DNA of 64,000 nt. It comes from Nostoc sp. CHAB 5844. Lineage in GTDB: Bacteria > Cyanobacteriota > Cyanobacteriia > Cyanobacteriales > Nostocaceae. A model generated the notes under the pieces. That model made no database searches and was not told where the DNA came from. It saw only the letters and a program-made list of their open reading frames with translations. The stretch's first letter is position 1; the number at the start of each line of letters is the position of its first letter. The position numbers and the translations under genes are program-made. Shown here in pieces: positions 17,271-26,127 of this stretch. The stretch covers positions 1 to 64,000 of the forward strand of contig NZ_JAIVFW010000007.1 in NCBI RefSeq assembly GCF_020829595.1, read 5' to 3'.

Positions 17271-17507
17271 ATGAATGGTTCAAATGACATTGATGCTCAA
17301 ATAACATTGCCGATGGAGTTGTATCAGGCGATCGCACAACGAGCGCAGGCTCATGGACATTCGGTGGGTCAGGAGATTGTAGCATTACTTACTCCTTTGC
17401 TGATGCAAATATCCAATGAGCTAGAGGAAGAATTTGCAGCATGGGAAGCGGCAAGTGACGAGGATTGGCTGAGTACGGAAGGGATACTGGCATCTCTGGG
17501 AGAATGA
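17271..17507 (+). CDS. Orphan antitoxin-like protein (MazE/RHH type)
   Basis: 78 residues from the ATG at MNGSNDIDAQITLP; the frame is open upstream but without a better start. The N-terminus ITLPMELYQAIAQRAQAHGHSVGQEIVALL has the strand-helix-helix pattern of ribbon-helix-helix DNA-binding antitoxins. The tail (EEEFAAWEAASDEDWLSTE) is acidic and would wrap the toxin. One base after its stop starts the remnant of a MazF/PemK-like toxin, so the pair was once a type II module and the antitoxin is now without an intact partner here. Confidence 0.7.
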   Translation: MNGSNDIDAQITLPMELYQAIAQRAQAHGHSVGQEIVALLTPLLMQISNELEEEFAAWEAASDEDWLSTEGILASLGE

Positions 17508-17508
17508 G

Positions 17509-17616
17509 ATGGCAAGAGGGGATGTTCTGTTAGTAAGTTTGCCAGATTCAGATAACCAGGATGAATTACCTCACGCAAAGGCAAGGCAGCGCGTTGGGGA
17601 GACAGCACCGTGGTGA
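17509..17616 (+). pseudogene. Truncated MazF/PemK-like toxin gene
   Basis: The frame MARGDVLLVSLPDSDNQDE matches the N-terminal strand of MazF-family mRNA interferases ((M/A)RGDVxLVxLP). After about 22 codons it runs into a GC-rich repeat and stops at codon 36, whereas intact members have about 110. I infer that the repeat insertion or an associated deletion removed the rest. Confidence 0.65.
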
Positions 17617-17905
17617 GGCAACGCGGTCTTGGGGGTTTCCCCCATGAGCGATTGCCGAAAGGCTCTGCCACGCCAGTTGCTACAACGCTTGGAACCCCCC
17701 TTCGGGTGACGCTCAAGAGCGTCGCTAACGCTGCGCTAACGCAGTTCCGTGACTGTCGGGCATTGCCGACGACACTTGCTTCAACGCTCTTAACCCGCGC
17801 AACGCAATGTCTCCCCAACGGACTGCTCACCGCAACGCACTGGCTCGACTTGAGGTGACTGTCGTCGGCTCTGCCGACTTGAAGCGACTGCCGCGCCAAG
17901 ACGCA
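17572..17905. repeat. GC-rich composite repeat element
   Basis: About 330 bases, much richer in G+C than the surroundings and full of short inverted units such as CTTGGGGGTTTCCCCCATGAG, GCCGAAAGGCTCTGCC, GGAACCCCCCTTCGGGTGACG and TCGTCGGCTCTGCCGAC. Related fragments occur at 21952-22058, 31600-31690, 46840-46893 and 47641-47697. The frames read through it on either strand are artefacts of its composition. Confidence 0.7.
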
Positions 17906-18057
17906 AAGGTATGAAGAAAAAGATATAAGAAGTAACTCTTTAAAACTCTCCTTTCTCCGTGTCCTCTGTGCCTCTGCGGTTCGTTAAAAATCAATCCAGT
18001 CAGTCTAACGGTGAAATAGGTCTTACCCTCCTCTCCGCGTCTCTGCGTGAATAAATT

Positions 18058-18894
18058 TTAAACTGGTATCGACAAACTCCCCACCTTTTGCGTCAGCCAT
18101 TTATACCAACTATCTAAACCCGCACCCGTCATTGCCGACACTTGAAAAATCTGAATGTGCGGATTCACTTGTTTAGCATATTCAATACAGCGTTCCACAT
18201 CAAACTGCACGTAAGGCAACAAATCAATTTTAGTGAGAATCATCATCTCACTAGCGCGGAAGATATGGGGATATTTTATCGGCTTATCTTCTCCCTCTGT
18301 TACAGAAAGAATTACAACTTTTGCCTGTTCACCCAAATCAAATAAAGCAGGACAAACCAAATTACCCACATTCTCAATCATCACCACAGAATTTAGTGGT
18401 GGGTTGAGTTGTTGTAAACCTCTTTCTATCATCGACGCATCTAAATGACAACCTGTACCCGTGTTAATTTGGACAACTTTACAGCCTGTTTCTTTGATTT
18501 TTTGAGCATCATTAGTAGTTTCTTGGTCGCCTTCAATTACACTAATCGTTAATTGCTGCTTTAACTCATTAATAGTGCGAGTTAATAATGTTGTTTTTCC
18601 TGCACCAGGAGAACTCATCAAATTTAATGCGAGAATATTACGACCTTTAAACCATCCTCGGTTTTGGGTTGCTAATAAGTTATTTTTTGCTAAAATATCT
18701 TGTTCTAAAGATATTGTTGTGCCGTGAATTTTGGCATGAACGTGTGATGCTTTATCGTGATGATGAGAATGGGTAAACACAGTTCCATCTGGTAAAGTGT
18801 GAGTATGATGGTCGTGATGGTGATTAGCTTCACTTGTTTCGAGATTGGTAATTTTGCCCTCAGCATCATCAGAACAACCACAGGTTACACACAT
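18058..18894 (-). CDS. hypB: Hydrogenase nickel incorporation GTPase HypB
   Basis: 278 residues. The N-terminus MCVTCGC is the high-affinity nickel motif CxxCGC. It is followed by a His-rich stretch (about residues 25-55, many HH and HxH) that stores Ni or Zn. The GTPase domain has the P-loop LMSSPGAGKTTLL, VIEGDQETTNDAQKI, and LTKIDLLPY (guanine motif). HypB with HypA inserts Ni into the large subunit of NiFe hydrogenase. It overlaps hypA by 10 bases and is the last gene of the operon. Confidence 0.96.
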   Translation of the reverse strand: MCVTCGCSDDAEGKITNLETSEANHHHDHHTHTLPDGTVFTHSHHHDKASHVHAKIHGTTISLEQDILAKNNLLATQNRGWFKGRNILALNLMSSPGAGKTTLLTRTINELKQQLTISVIEGDQETTNDAQKIKETGCKVVQINTGTGCHLDASMIERGLQQLNPPLNSVVMIENVGNLVCPALFDLGEQAKVVILSVTEGEDKPIKYPHIFRASEMMILTKIDLLPYVQFDVERCIEYAKQVNPHIQIFQVSAMTGAGLDSWYKWLTQKVGSLSIPV

Positions 18895-19226
18895 ATTTCC
18901 TCTATCTCGATTTCTTTAATTTTGAGTTCTTCGCCAGTTATTAAATCAAGTTGCACACTACCACAAGTGCAAATTCCAAAAGGTTTATCAAGAGCAATTT
19001 CAGAACCGCATTGGCGGCATTTTGCCAAGCCGGGAATTTCAATAATTTCTAATATGGAATTTTCTAAAACTGTGCCTTGAGTGCAAATATCAAAACAAAA
19101 TTTGATAGCATCGGGCATTATGGCTGAAAGTTTACCAATTTCTAATACTACTTTCTGCACTTTCATGCCTTTGGCGTTTTCTGTGACGATGGCTACGATG
19201 TTTTGGGTGATTCCTAGTTCGTGCAT
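18885..19226 (-). CDS. hypA: Hydrogenase nickel incorporation protein HypA
   Basis: 113 residues from the ATG at MHELGITQ; His2 is the Ni ligand, so the longer frame is not the true start. The zinc site is CRQCG near residue 64 and CTCG about 14 residues later, with one residue rather than two between the second Cys pair. It hands nickel to the hydrogenase precursor with HypB, whose gene it overlaps. The start is 53 bases after hypE. Confidence 0.95.
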   Translation of the reverse strand: MHELGITQNIVAIVTENAKGMKVQKVVLEIGKLSAIMPDAIKFCFDICTQGTVLENSILEIIEIPGLAKCRQCGSEIALDKPFGICTCGSVQLDLITGEELKIKEIEIEEICV

Positions 19227-19278
19227 AATTTTTTGTTTCACGCAAAGGCGCAAAGGCGCAAAGAAGAAGGCAAACTAT

Positions 19279-20379
19279 TTAACAAATTCTTGGTAGTTGG
19301 TCGCCGACTAGCATATCTACAATTCGTTTAGCGCCAAAGGCTGTTTTAAGAAAGACAATACCTGGGGGTGAGGCTATAACTTCACCAACTATACAAGCAT
19401 CTTTGCCAGCGGGATGAGATTTCATGGCTGATAAAACTTGGTCTGCTTGATCATGTTTTACTACTACTACTAATTTACCTTCGTTAGCTAAGTACAACGG
19501 GTCTAAACCTAAAATTTCGCAAACTCCTTTGACTTCTTCTCTGATAGGAATAGATTCTTCATTAAGACGGATGCCAACATTAGATGTGAGGGCAAATTCA
19601 TTTAATACTGTGGCTAAACCGCCGCGTGTTGCATCCCGCATGGCATGAATTTCGGGGCAAACATTGAGGATAGTTTCTACTAAACTATGTAACGGCTGAC
19701 AATCGCTTTTGATATCAGTTTCTAAGGCTAATTCACCACGAGCAATTAAAATTGCAGTTCCATGATTACCCAATTCACCGTTAATAATAATGGCATCTCC
19801 AGGTTGAATATTGTGAGCAGAAATATTTACGCCTGAAGGAATGATACCAATACCAGTAGTGTTAATAAATAATTTATCAGCAGCACCACGATGAACTACT
19901 TTTGTGTCGCCTGTGACAATTTGTACACCTGCATTTTTTGCAGCGGTTTGCATACTTGTAACTACACTGCGTAAGGTTTCTACAGGTAATCCTTCTTCTA
20001 AAATGACGCTACAGGTAAGATATAAAGGTTTAGCACCGCTAACAGCTAAATCATTAACTGTGCCATTAATTGCTAATTCACCAATATCACTACCAGGAAA
20101 AAATAAAGGGTATACAACATAAGAATCTGTGGTAAATGCGAGTCTGTCTCCCTGTTGTAATAAATTAGCTAAATTGAAAGTGGCTTGGTCTTCTAATTGA
20201 GAAAGAATCGGATTATCAAAGCTACGCACAAAGATATCATCAATTAAATCACGCATGGCTTTTCCGCCACTGCCATGTGCGAGAGTTATGTGAGTATCTC
20301 GAATTTTAGGTTGGCGACGGCGGGCGTTTTCAATTTTTTGAAACAGGGGATTTTGTAATTGGTTTGATGATAAATCCAT
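19279..20379 (-). CDS. hypE: Hydrogenase maturation protein HypE
   Basis: 366 residues. The AIR-synthase/PurM fold is seen from THITLAHGSGGKAMRDLI and TDSYVVYPLFFPGSDIG, and it ends in the essential C-terminal PRIC. The terminal Cys is carbamoylated by HypF, dehydrated with ATP to a thiocyanate, and passed to the HypC-HypD complex as the cyanide ligand of the active-site iron. It is preceded by the tautomerase-like gene and followed by hypA. Confidence 0.97.
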   Translation of the reverse strand: MDLSSNQLQNPLFQKIENARRRQPKIRDTHITLAHGSGGKAMRDLIDDIFVRSFDNPILSQLEDQATFNLANLLQQGDRLAFTTDSYVVYPLFFPGSDIGELAINGTVNDLAVSGAKPLYLTCSVILEEGLPVETLRSVVTSMQTAAKNAGVQIVTGDTKVVHRGAADKLFINTTGIGIIPSGVNISAHNIQPGDAIIINGELGNHGTAILIARGELALETDIKSDCQPLHSLVETILNVCPEIHAMRDATRGGLATVLNEFALTSNVGIRLNEESIPIREEVKGVCEILGLDPLYLANEGKLVVVVKHDQADQVLSAMKSHPAGKDACIVGEVIASPPGIVFLKTAFGAKRIVDMLVGDQLPRIC

Positions 20380-20436
20380 GTCAAACTGATTAATATAATT
20401 TATGATATAGTTTGAAAGCGGTGCGTTACTTTATTG

Positions 20437-20682
20437 CTAACGCACCCTACGATTTACTAAATGGTTTGATCTGCCTGTTTCGTCATGTCTGCCGCGATGT
20501 CTATCACAGTGCAATATACCGTTGACAGCCCAATTTTCACGTTCAAATTCATCAATGTGAATGGTTATCCATTCTGGTTTGGTATCTAAAGATGCCACTA
20601 GGACATTAGTAATTGATTCCACCAGATGCCGTTTTTTTTCGATGGAGTGACCACGGGCAATTTTAACTGTAACAAAAGGCAT
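20437..20682 (-). CDS. 4-oxalocrotonate tautomerase-like protein in the hyp operon
   Basis: 81 residues starting MPFVTVKIARGHSIEKKRHLVESIT. Pro2 becomes the N-terminal catalytic proline of the 4-OT family after Met removal; IHIDEFERENWAVNGI follows the family core. The last 22 residues (HCDRHRGRHDETGRS...) are Arg/His rich and longer than the usual C-terminus of about 62-70 residues; they may come from read-through into a repeat. It lies between hypD and hypE. A tautomerase gene is found in hyp clusters of several Nostocales, but its role in maturation is unknown. Confidence 0.8.
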   Translation of the reverse strand: MPFVTVKIARGHSIEKKRHLVESITNVLVASLDTKPEWITIHIDEFERENWAVNGILHCDRHRGRHDETGRSNHLVNRRVR

Positions 20683-20746
20683 AAATTTCTACTCCAATCC
20701 TAAAATATTGTCTTGTAGCGTTCGGATTGCTTACTTTTATCTTAGG

Positions 20747-21898
20747 TTATGAAGTTAGGCTTGCCGTTTGTTTTTCAGTTACTTTTTTTTGCGTAAAATT
20801 GGAGAAGCGTCCGTATTTGTAATAAGCTGCACAAGCACCTTCCGAAGAAACCATGCAAGTACCTATCGGTGTTTCTGGTGTGCAAGCTGTACCAAATACT
20901 TTACACTCCCAAGGTTTTAAAACTCCTTTGAGGATTTCACCACATTTGCAAGCTTTATGATCTGCGACTTTTTTATTAGCTATGATAAATTTTACTTCAG
21001 CGTCAAATTGACTATATTCAGAACGAATTTTTAAGCCTGAATAGGGTAGTTCACCTAAACCACGCCATTCAAAAGTTTCGCGCACAGCAAAAACTTTATT
21101 CATGGCTTTAAGTGCTATTTGATTCCCGGCTTTTTGAACGAGTCGGTTATATTGATTTTCGACTTCGCAACGATTTTCAACTAGCTGTTTTAATAGCATC
21201 CAAATTGATTGGAGAATATCTAAGGGTTCAAAGCCAGAAACGATAATTGGCTTATGATATTGTTGGGCAATAAATTGATATGGATCAGTACCAATTACCA
21301 TGCTGACATGACCAGGCCCAACAAATCCATCTAGTTGCAAGTCAGGATTATCTAGTAAAGCTTTGAGGGCGGGAATTACAAGGACATGGTTGCAGAACAT
21401 ACTAAAGTTACGTATGTTTTCTGCATCTGCTTGCAGGATGGTGCAAGCGGTGCTAGGGACTGTGGTTTCAAAGCCTAGTGCGAAGAAGACTATTTCTTTG
21501 TCGGGGTTATTTTTGGCTAGTTGCAAGCTATCTAAGGGTGAGTACACCATGCGGATGTCTGCGCCTTTGGCTTTGGCTTGCATTAGGCTGTCTTTGGAAC
21601 CGGGAACTCGCATGGTATCGCCAAATGTGGCCAGGATGACGTTAGGATGTTGGGAGATAGCGATCGCATCATCTAATCTCCCCCTAGGCATCACACAAAC
21701 TGGACAACCAGGCCCGTGTATTAATTCAATATTATTCGGCAATATTTCTTCAATACCGTATTTAAAAATAGAGTGAGTATGCCCACCACATACTTCCATA
21801 ATTTTGATATGTTTATTTAGCTGCTGGCTGATTTTTTCTATTTCTCGTTGTAAGCCTTGGGCTTTTTCTGGTTCCCGAAATTCGTCAACGTATTTCAT
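20747..21898 (-). CDS. hypD: Hydrogenase maturation protein HypD
   Basis: 383 residues from the ATG at MKYVDEFREPEKAQ; the upstream extension runs through a repeat and is not credible. Key motifs: MEVCGGHTHSIFKYG, HGPGCPVCVMP, GPGHVSMVIG, and C-terminal cysteines of the [4Fe-4S] cluster in DHKACKCGEIL, CKVFG and GTCMVSSEGACAAYYKYG. With HypC it forms the scaffold on which Fe(CN)2CO is built. It lies 170 bases after hypC; the gap is filled with a GC-rich repeat. Confidence 0.96.
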   Translation of the reverse strand: MKYVDEFREPEKAQGLQREIEKISQQLNKHIKIMEVCGGHTHSIFKYGIEEILPNNIELIHGPGCPVCVMPRGRLDDAIAISQHPNVILATFGDTMRVPGSKDSLMQAKAKGADIRMVYSPLDSLQLAKNNPDKEIVFFALGFETTVPSTACTILQADAENIRNFSMFCNHVLVIPALKALLDNPDLQLDGFVGPGHVSMVIGTDPYQFIAQQYHKPIIVSGFEPLDILQSIWMLLKQLVENRCEVENQYNRLVQKAGNQIALKAMNKVFAVRETFEWRGLGELPYSGLKIRSEYSQFDAEVKFIIANKKVADHKACKCGEILKGVLKPWECKVFGTACTPETPIGTCMVSSEGACAAYYKYGRFSNFTQKKVTEKQTASLTS

Positions 21899-21951
21899 AA
21901 ATTTTAGGGCTAGTTTTGCTGCGTAGACTCTGCGTAACTTTGCGTTTACCT

Positions 21952-22058
21952 TTGCGTGACGGCAGTCGCTACAACGGGGGGAACCCCACGCCAGTTCGCT
22001 CAAGTCGGGAAACCCGCCCACGCGACTGGCTCCGCAACGCGCTGCCTCACCTCTGCGT
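21952..22058. repeat. GC-rich repeat between hypC and hypD
   Basis: It contains TTTGCGTGACGGCAGTCGC, GGGGGGAACCCCACGCCAG, CAAGTCGGGAAACCCGCC and CGCGACTGGCTCCGCAACGC, words shared with the large repeat at 17572-17905. It sits inside an operon, so it is transcribed and could fold into a processing or stabilising hairpin. Confidence 0.65.
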
Positions 22059-22067
22059 TAAAAAACA

Positions 22068-22313
22068 CTAACTCATTGCTGCAATTTCTTCTAATAACTT
22101 TAATGTTTCCGCCGCTTCTTCTTCGTTAATGCGGTTCATAGCAAAACCAACGTGAACTAATACCCAATCTCCTAAACAAGCTTCAGGGGAATGTTGTTCG
22201 TCAACGATGCAAGCAATGTTAACTTGACGCTTGACACCAGCAACATCAACAATGGCTAATTTTTTTTGAGTGTCGGTTATTTCAACAATTTGTCCGGGAA
22301 TTCCTAAGCACAT
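22068..22313 (-). CDS. hypC: Hydrogenase maturation chaperone HypC
   Basis: 81 residues. MCLGIPGQIVEI carries the essential Cys2 that binds the iron carrier and the hydrogenase precursor; VLVHVGFAMNRINEEEAAETL is the conserved C-terminal helix. A good AAGGA precedes the ATG. It lies 57 bases after hypF. Confidence 0.96.
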   Translation of the reverse strand: MCLGIPGQIVEITDTQKKLAIVDVAGVKRQVNIACIVDEQHSPEACLGDWVLVHVGFAMNRINEEEAAETLKLLEEIAAMS

Positions 22314-22370
22314 TTTTATTTTCCTTTTATAACGAACCGCTAAGACGCAGAGGGCGCAGAGAATAAGAGA

Positions 22371-24725
22371 TTAATAACTTGTAATTAATTTTGCGGCTGT
22401 AATGATGGCTTGTCCTAGAGATAAACCGCCATCGTTAGCAGGAACTAAGCTATGAGTTAGTACATTAATTTCTGATGTTTTTAACTGTTCACTAACCAAT
22501 TCTAATAAGATAGAGTTTTGAAATACTCCTCCTGTTAAGACCACCTGATTAATTAGATATTTTTGACACAGATGATTAAGCATCTTGACTACGGTATGAG
22601 CTAAACTTTTGTGAAATTTAGCAGCTATAACTGATTGAGAAATTTGTTGCTGCAAATTACTGAGTAAAGCTCCCCACATTGGTGCTGAGTCTATATAATA
22701 AATACTATCGAAAAAGCTAAAATTAAAAGGATAAATTAGCTTTTCTTTATTATTGCTTAAGATGTTAATATCGACGATCGCTTCTAAGGCGATCGCAGCT
22801 TGTCCTTCATAGCTAATTTCTTCAGAATAAATCCCGATAGCGGCTGCTACAGCATCAAATAATCGCCCTACTGATGAGGTTGGAGGCGAGTTTATACCTT
22901 TTTTTATTAACTGATTGAATAATTTTAATGGCTTGTTTTGCAAGAATTTACAGATTGCTAAATCAGTATATTCTTGTTGGCATTTATCCCAAAGATTGGC
23001 TGAGATTAAGTGAGCATAGGTGTTACGCCAAGGTTGATAAATTGCTTGTTTACCACCAATCATTGCAACTGGTTTAAATGTAGCTAATCGCTGAAATTTA
23101 TGGTAGTCAGCTAAGAGAAATTCTCCGCCCCAAAGTGTGCCATCTTCGCCGTAACCCAAACCATCAAAAGCAATACCTAAAACAGGTGATGTATTTAAAG
23201 GAATGCCATTTTCTGCCATACAAGCGGCGATGTGGGCGTGATGATGTTGAATTTGATGCAGAGGAATTTGATTTACGGCGGCGAGTTCTTTACCGAGTTT
23301 GCTAGAAAGATATTCGGGGTGTTTATCGATGGCGATCGCTTCTGGTTTATGCTCAAATAAATTTAAGTATAAATTCAGCGTATCTTGATAAGCATTAAAT
23401 GCAGCCGCATCTTCTAAATCACCTAAATGTTGAGATAAAATTGCCTCGCCATCCTGTAACAAGCAAAAGGTATTTTTTAACTCACTACCCATTGCTAAAA
23501 TTGATGGTAGTTTATCAAATCCTGGTGGTAAATTAATTGGTGCTGGTGCGTATCCTCTAGCACGGCGAATTATTTGTAACTTTTTGCCAACAACCCGCAC
23601 GACTGAATCATCTATTCGGTTAATAATATCCCGATTATGTAAAATAAAATAATCAGCAATCTTGCCTAGCTTTTCTCGCGCCTCATCATTATCAATACAC
23701 TGCGGTTCATCTGAAAGATTTCCACTTGTTAACACAATTGGTCGATTCATCCGCCGCAAAATTAAATAATGCAGAGGCGTATAAGGTAGCATGAATCCAA
23801 GAGTGTTTTGTCCAGGTGCTACAGGCAAGTGCTGAGTGTTTTTGTTTAGTAGTTTTTTATGTAATAAAACAATTGGTGCGGCGGGACTATTTAATAATTC
23901 TTTCTCTTTCCCATTAACTGTACAATATTCTTCAATTACTGCTAAATCTCTTGCCATTAAAGCAAAAGGTTTATCATAACGTTTCTTTCGCTGACGGAGT
24001 TTTTGTACAGCCGCTTCATTTGTCGCATCGCAAGCTAAATGAAATCCACCTATCCCCTTAATTGCGACAATCTCACCCTTCTGCAACAATGTACAAACTG
24101 CATCCACATCATCCATCATCGAGAACATGGAAGCAGTAATAGGTTTACCATCGGCACGTTCTAACCAAGCAGTGGGGCCGCAAACATGGCAAGCTGTAGG
24201 TTGGGCATGAAATCTGCGATTTTTGACATCGTGGTATTCCTTTGCACATTCAGGACACATAACAAACGCAGACATACTTGTATTGCATCTGTCATAAGGA
24301 ATGGCGCGAATAATACTCAAACGGGGGCCGCAGTGAGTACAGTTAGTAAAAGGGTAACGATAAAACCGACTAAAGGGGTCGAAGATTTCTTTTTGACATT
24401 GCAGACAAGTAGCTGCATCTGGGGTAATTTCTGTTTTGATTTTGTTGCTGACACTCTGTGAAATCACAAAATCATCAAAGTTACACTCCTCTGTGTAAGG
24501 GGTTCTGATTAATTCTTGAATTCTTGCCAACGGCGGACATTCTTGCTGTAACTTAGCAACAAACTCGGCTATTGCTTCCTCACTTCCAGAAACGCGAATT
24601 AATACGCCTTGTCCGTCATTACAAACATTGCCTCGTAAGCCACAAGCTTTAGCCAGACGATAGACAGTCGGACGAAACCCTACTCCTTGAACAGTACCGC
24701 GAACTCTAATTTCTTCACTCGCCAT
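22371..24725 (-). CDS. hypF: Carbamoyltransferase HypF
   Basis: 784 residues from the ATG at MASEEIRVRGTVQGVGFRP; the frame is open 15 codons further but that part overlaps the upstream gene. Domains in order: acylphosphatase-like (about 1-90), two zinc fingers (CLQCQ...CTHCG and CPECA...CHVCG, about 105-180), a YrdC-like domain (about 200-380) and a Kae1-like carbamoyltransferase domain with HHHAHIAACMAE. It converts carbamoyl phosphate and ATP to carbamoyl-adenylate and transfers it to HypE. Its start overlaps the NHL-protein gene by 11 bases. Confidence 0.96.
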   Translation of the reverse strand: MASEEIRVRGTVQGVGFRPTVYRLAKACGLRGNVCNDGQGVLIRVSGSEEAIAEFVAKLQQECPPLARIQELIRTPYTEECNFDDFVISQSVSNKIKTEITPDAATCLQCQKEIFDPFSRFYRYPFTNCTHCGPRLSIIRAIPYDRCNTSMSAFVMCPECAKEYHDVKNRRFHAQPTACHVCGPTAWLERADGKPITASMFSMMDDVDAVCTLLQKGEIVAIKGIGGFHLACDATNEAAVQKLRQRKKRYDKPFALMARDLAVIEEYCTVNGKEKELLNSPAAPIVLLHKKLLNKNTQHLPVAPGQNTLGFMLPYTPLHYLILRRMNRPIVLTSGNLSDEPQCIDNDEAREKLGKIADYFILHNRDIINRIDDSVVRVVGKKLQIIRRARGYAPAPINLPPGFDKLPSILAMGSELKNTFCLLQDGEAILSQHLGDLEDAAAFNAYQDTLNLYLNLFEHKPEAIAIDKHPEYLSSKLGKELAAVNQIPLHQIQHHHAHIAACMAENGIPLNTSPVLGIAFDGLGYGEDGTLWGGEFLLADYHKFQRLATFKPVAMIGGKQAIYQPWRNTYAHLISANLWDKCQQEYTDLAICKFLQNKPLKLFNQLIKKGINSPPTSSVGRLFDAVAAAIGIYSEEISYEGQAAIALEAIVDINILSNNKEKLIYPFNFSFFDSIYYIDSAPMWGALLSNLQQQISQSVIAAKFHKSLAHTVVKMLNHLCQKYLINQVVLTGGVFQNSILLELVSEQLKTSEINVLTHSLVPANDGGLSLGQAIITAAKLITSY

Positions 24726-25908
24726 AGTTAAACCGCCACAGCAAAATTCGGTTATTTCCAGAGTCAGCAATTACCGCCGTTTTGCCCCAAATTTTGACTC
24801 CATAACACCAATTCAAACTATCTCGCGTCGGGAGTCCATAATTGCGGTTTTCACTTTTGCTTTGAAAGCTGTTTTGTCCAATAATTGCAGATGCGATCGC
24901 ACCCTGCAATAATAATATAGATTCCGCCTGCTTCCATCCCAGCAACCGCGAATTTGCTGTATCTGCAACTAGCAACCATTCCCCAGCCGTCGCCACTCCA
25001 TAAGGCATACTCAAACTACTCGCACTCGGCAAATAAACCCCTTGATTCATTTCCACAAAATGGAAGCTTTTTTGTCCTAACACCACCGCACAAGAGGCAT
25101 TATTTTCTGTTGGTATACCCTGCCAAATCATCACGCGATGATTACCCGCATCGGCAACAACCAAATTATCATTCCAAATAGCAATATCGTGACACCAACG
25201 CATACTCGCCGCCGTTGGTGAATTGCCGCCATTTTCATTACGAGAAACCATATCTGGCTGTCCCAGAACTAAATCGGCAGGTTGACCATTTTCTGTTGGG
25301 AATTGCTGCCAAATTAACAACCTTCGATTTCCTGTATCCGCAACAAATAGCCATCCTTGATAATAGAAAACACCATAAGGCCAGTGCATTGTATTTGCAT
25401 CAGCTTGCTGAGTGCCACGATTTGGTTCATTGTCAACAAAGTTCGCCTGTCCTAATACCAAATCTGCTGGAACCTTGCTATCTTCTGGGACATTTTTCCA
25501 AATCAAAATTCGGTGATTCCAAGCATCAGCTACAGCTAAACCTTGCCCACAAACACAAATCCCCGTCGGTACACTAACTGTTGTCCTTCCTGGTGTGCCT
25601 TTAGCATTTTGACCTTCGTGATCAAAGTCTGGTTGTCCAATTACCCAGTCCGCAGGTTGATGATCTTCATTGGGTAAATTACGCCATCCCAATAATCGAT
25701 GATGTCCCGTATCTGCTACCCACAATGATCCTGTTTCTGATACTAAACAAGCACCACGCGGGCCAAACATTGTAATTGGGCTTGGTGCTATGGGTATAGC
25801 TAATTGTTGCGGTTCAATATTGCTACCTAAAATTACCTCTGCACCGTTAGGTGATAAAGGTAAATTTGGTAAATTTGCGACATAATTAGTGCTGTGAGGA
25901 ATAGACAT
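24715..25908 (-). CDS. NHL-repeat protein, first gene of the hyp operon
   Basis: 397 residues composed of about six NHL/beta-propeller repeats with the recurrent unit (L/V)xVADTGNxRxLxW: VADTGHHRLLGW, VADAWNHRILIW, VADTGNRRLLIW, VADAGNHRVMIW, VADTANSRLLGW and IADSGNNRILLW. Between them are ADxVxGQPDF-type loops. No signal peptide is evident, so a cytoplasmic scaffold is likely. Its stop overlaps the hypF start, so it is translationally coupled to hydrogenase maturation. A homologous gene precedes hypF in some Nostoc/Anabaena hyp clusters; its function is not known. Confidence 0.85.
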   Translation of the reverse strand: MSIPHSTNYVANLPNLPLSPNGAEVILGSNIEPQQLAIPIAPSPITMFGPRGACLVSETGSLWVADTGHHRLLGWRNLPNEDHQPADWVIGQPDFDHEGQNAKGTPGRTTVSVPTGICVCGQGLAVADAWNHRILIWKNVPEDSKVPADLVLGQANFVDNEPNRGTQQADANTMHWPYGVFYYQGWLFVADTGNRRLLIWQQFPTENGQPADLVLGQPDMVSRNENGGNSPTAASMRWCHDIAIWNDNLVVADAGNHRVMIWQGIPTENNASCAVVLGQKSFHFVEMNQGVYLPSASSLSMPYGVATAGEWLLVADTANSRLLGWKQAESILLLQGAIASAIIGQNSFQSKSENRNYGLPTRDSLNWCYGVKIWGKTAVIADSGNNRILLWRFNYGE

Positions 25909-26034
25909 GAACCGCAGATGAACGTTAATATTTATTTAAAATCATTGGCGTGCATCGGCTTGTATCGGCGGTTGCAATTTTGAGTAAAACTTTAATTTTT
26001 ACTTATACATAAACATTAAAAAATTAATATCCTT

Positions 26035-26048
26035 GTAAAACTTACTAC
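26035..26048 (-). promoter_or_regulatory. Candidate NtcA site upstream of the NHL-hyp operon
   Basis: GTAAAACTTACTAC fits GTA-N8-TAC exactly, about 130 bases before the first start codon. On the - strand a TTATGT that may serve as -10 box begins 23 bases downstream. NtcA control of hyp genes has been described in related organisms, which makes this site worth testing; chance cannot be excluded. Confidence 0.4.
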
Positions 26049-26127
26049 AATTTTTTTGATTTCAAGTCTTACAAGGATAATTTTTACGCTGACTTTAACC
26101 TGTATTTTGGTAAATCTAAAATGTTCA

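Noticed and set aside
17369-17899. 176-codon frame on the - strand
   Set aside because: It runs through the GC-rich repeat and over the antisense of the antitoxin gene; its Arg/Ser/Val-rich translation reflects base composition.
21899-22021. N-terminal extension of HypD
   Set aside because: It passes through the GC-rich repeat; HypD proteins start at the MKYVDEF region.
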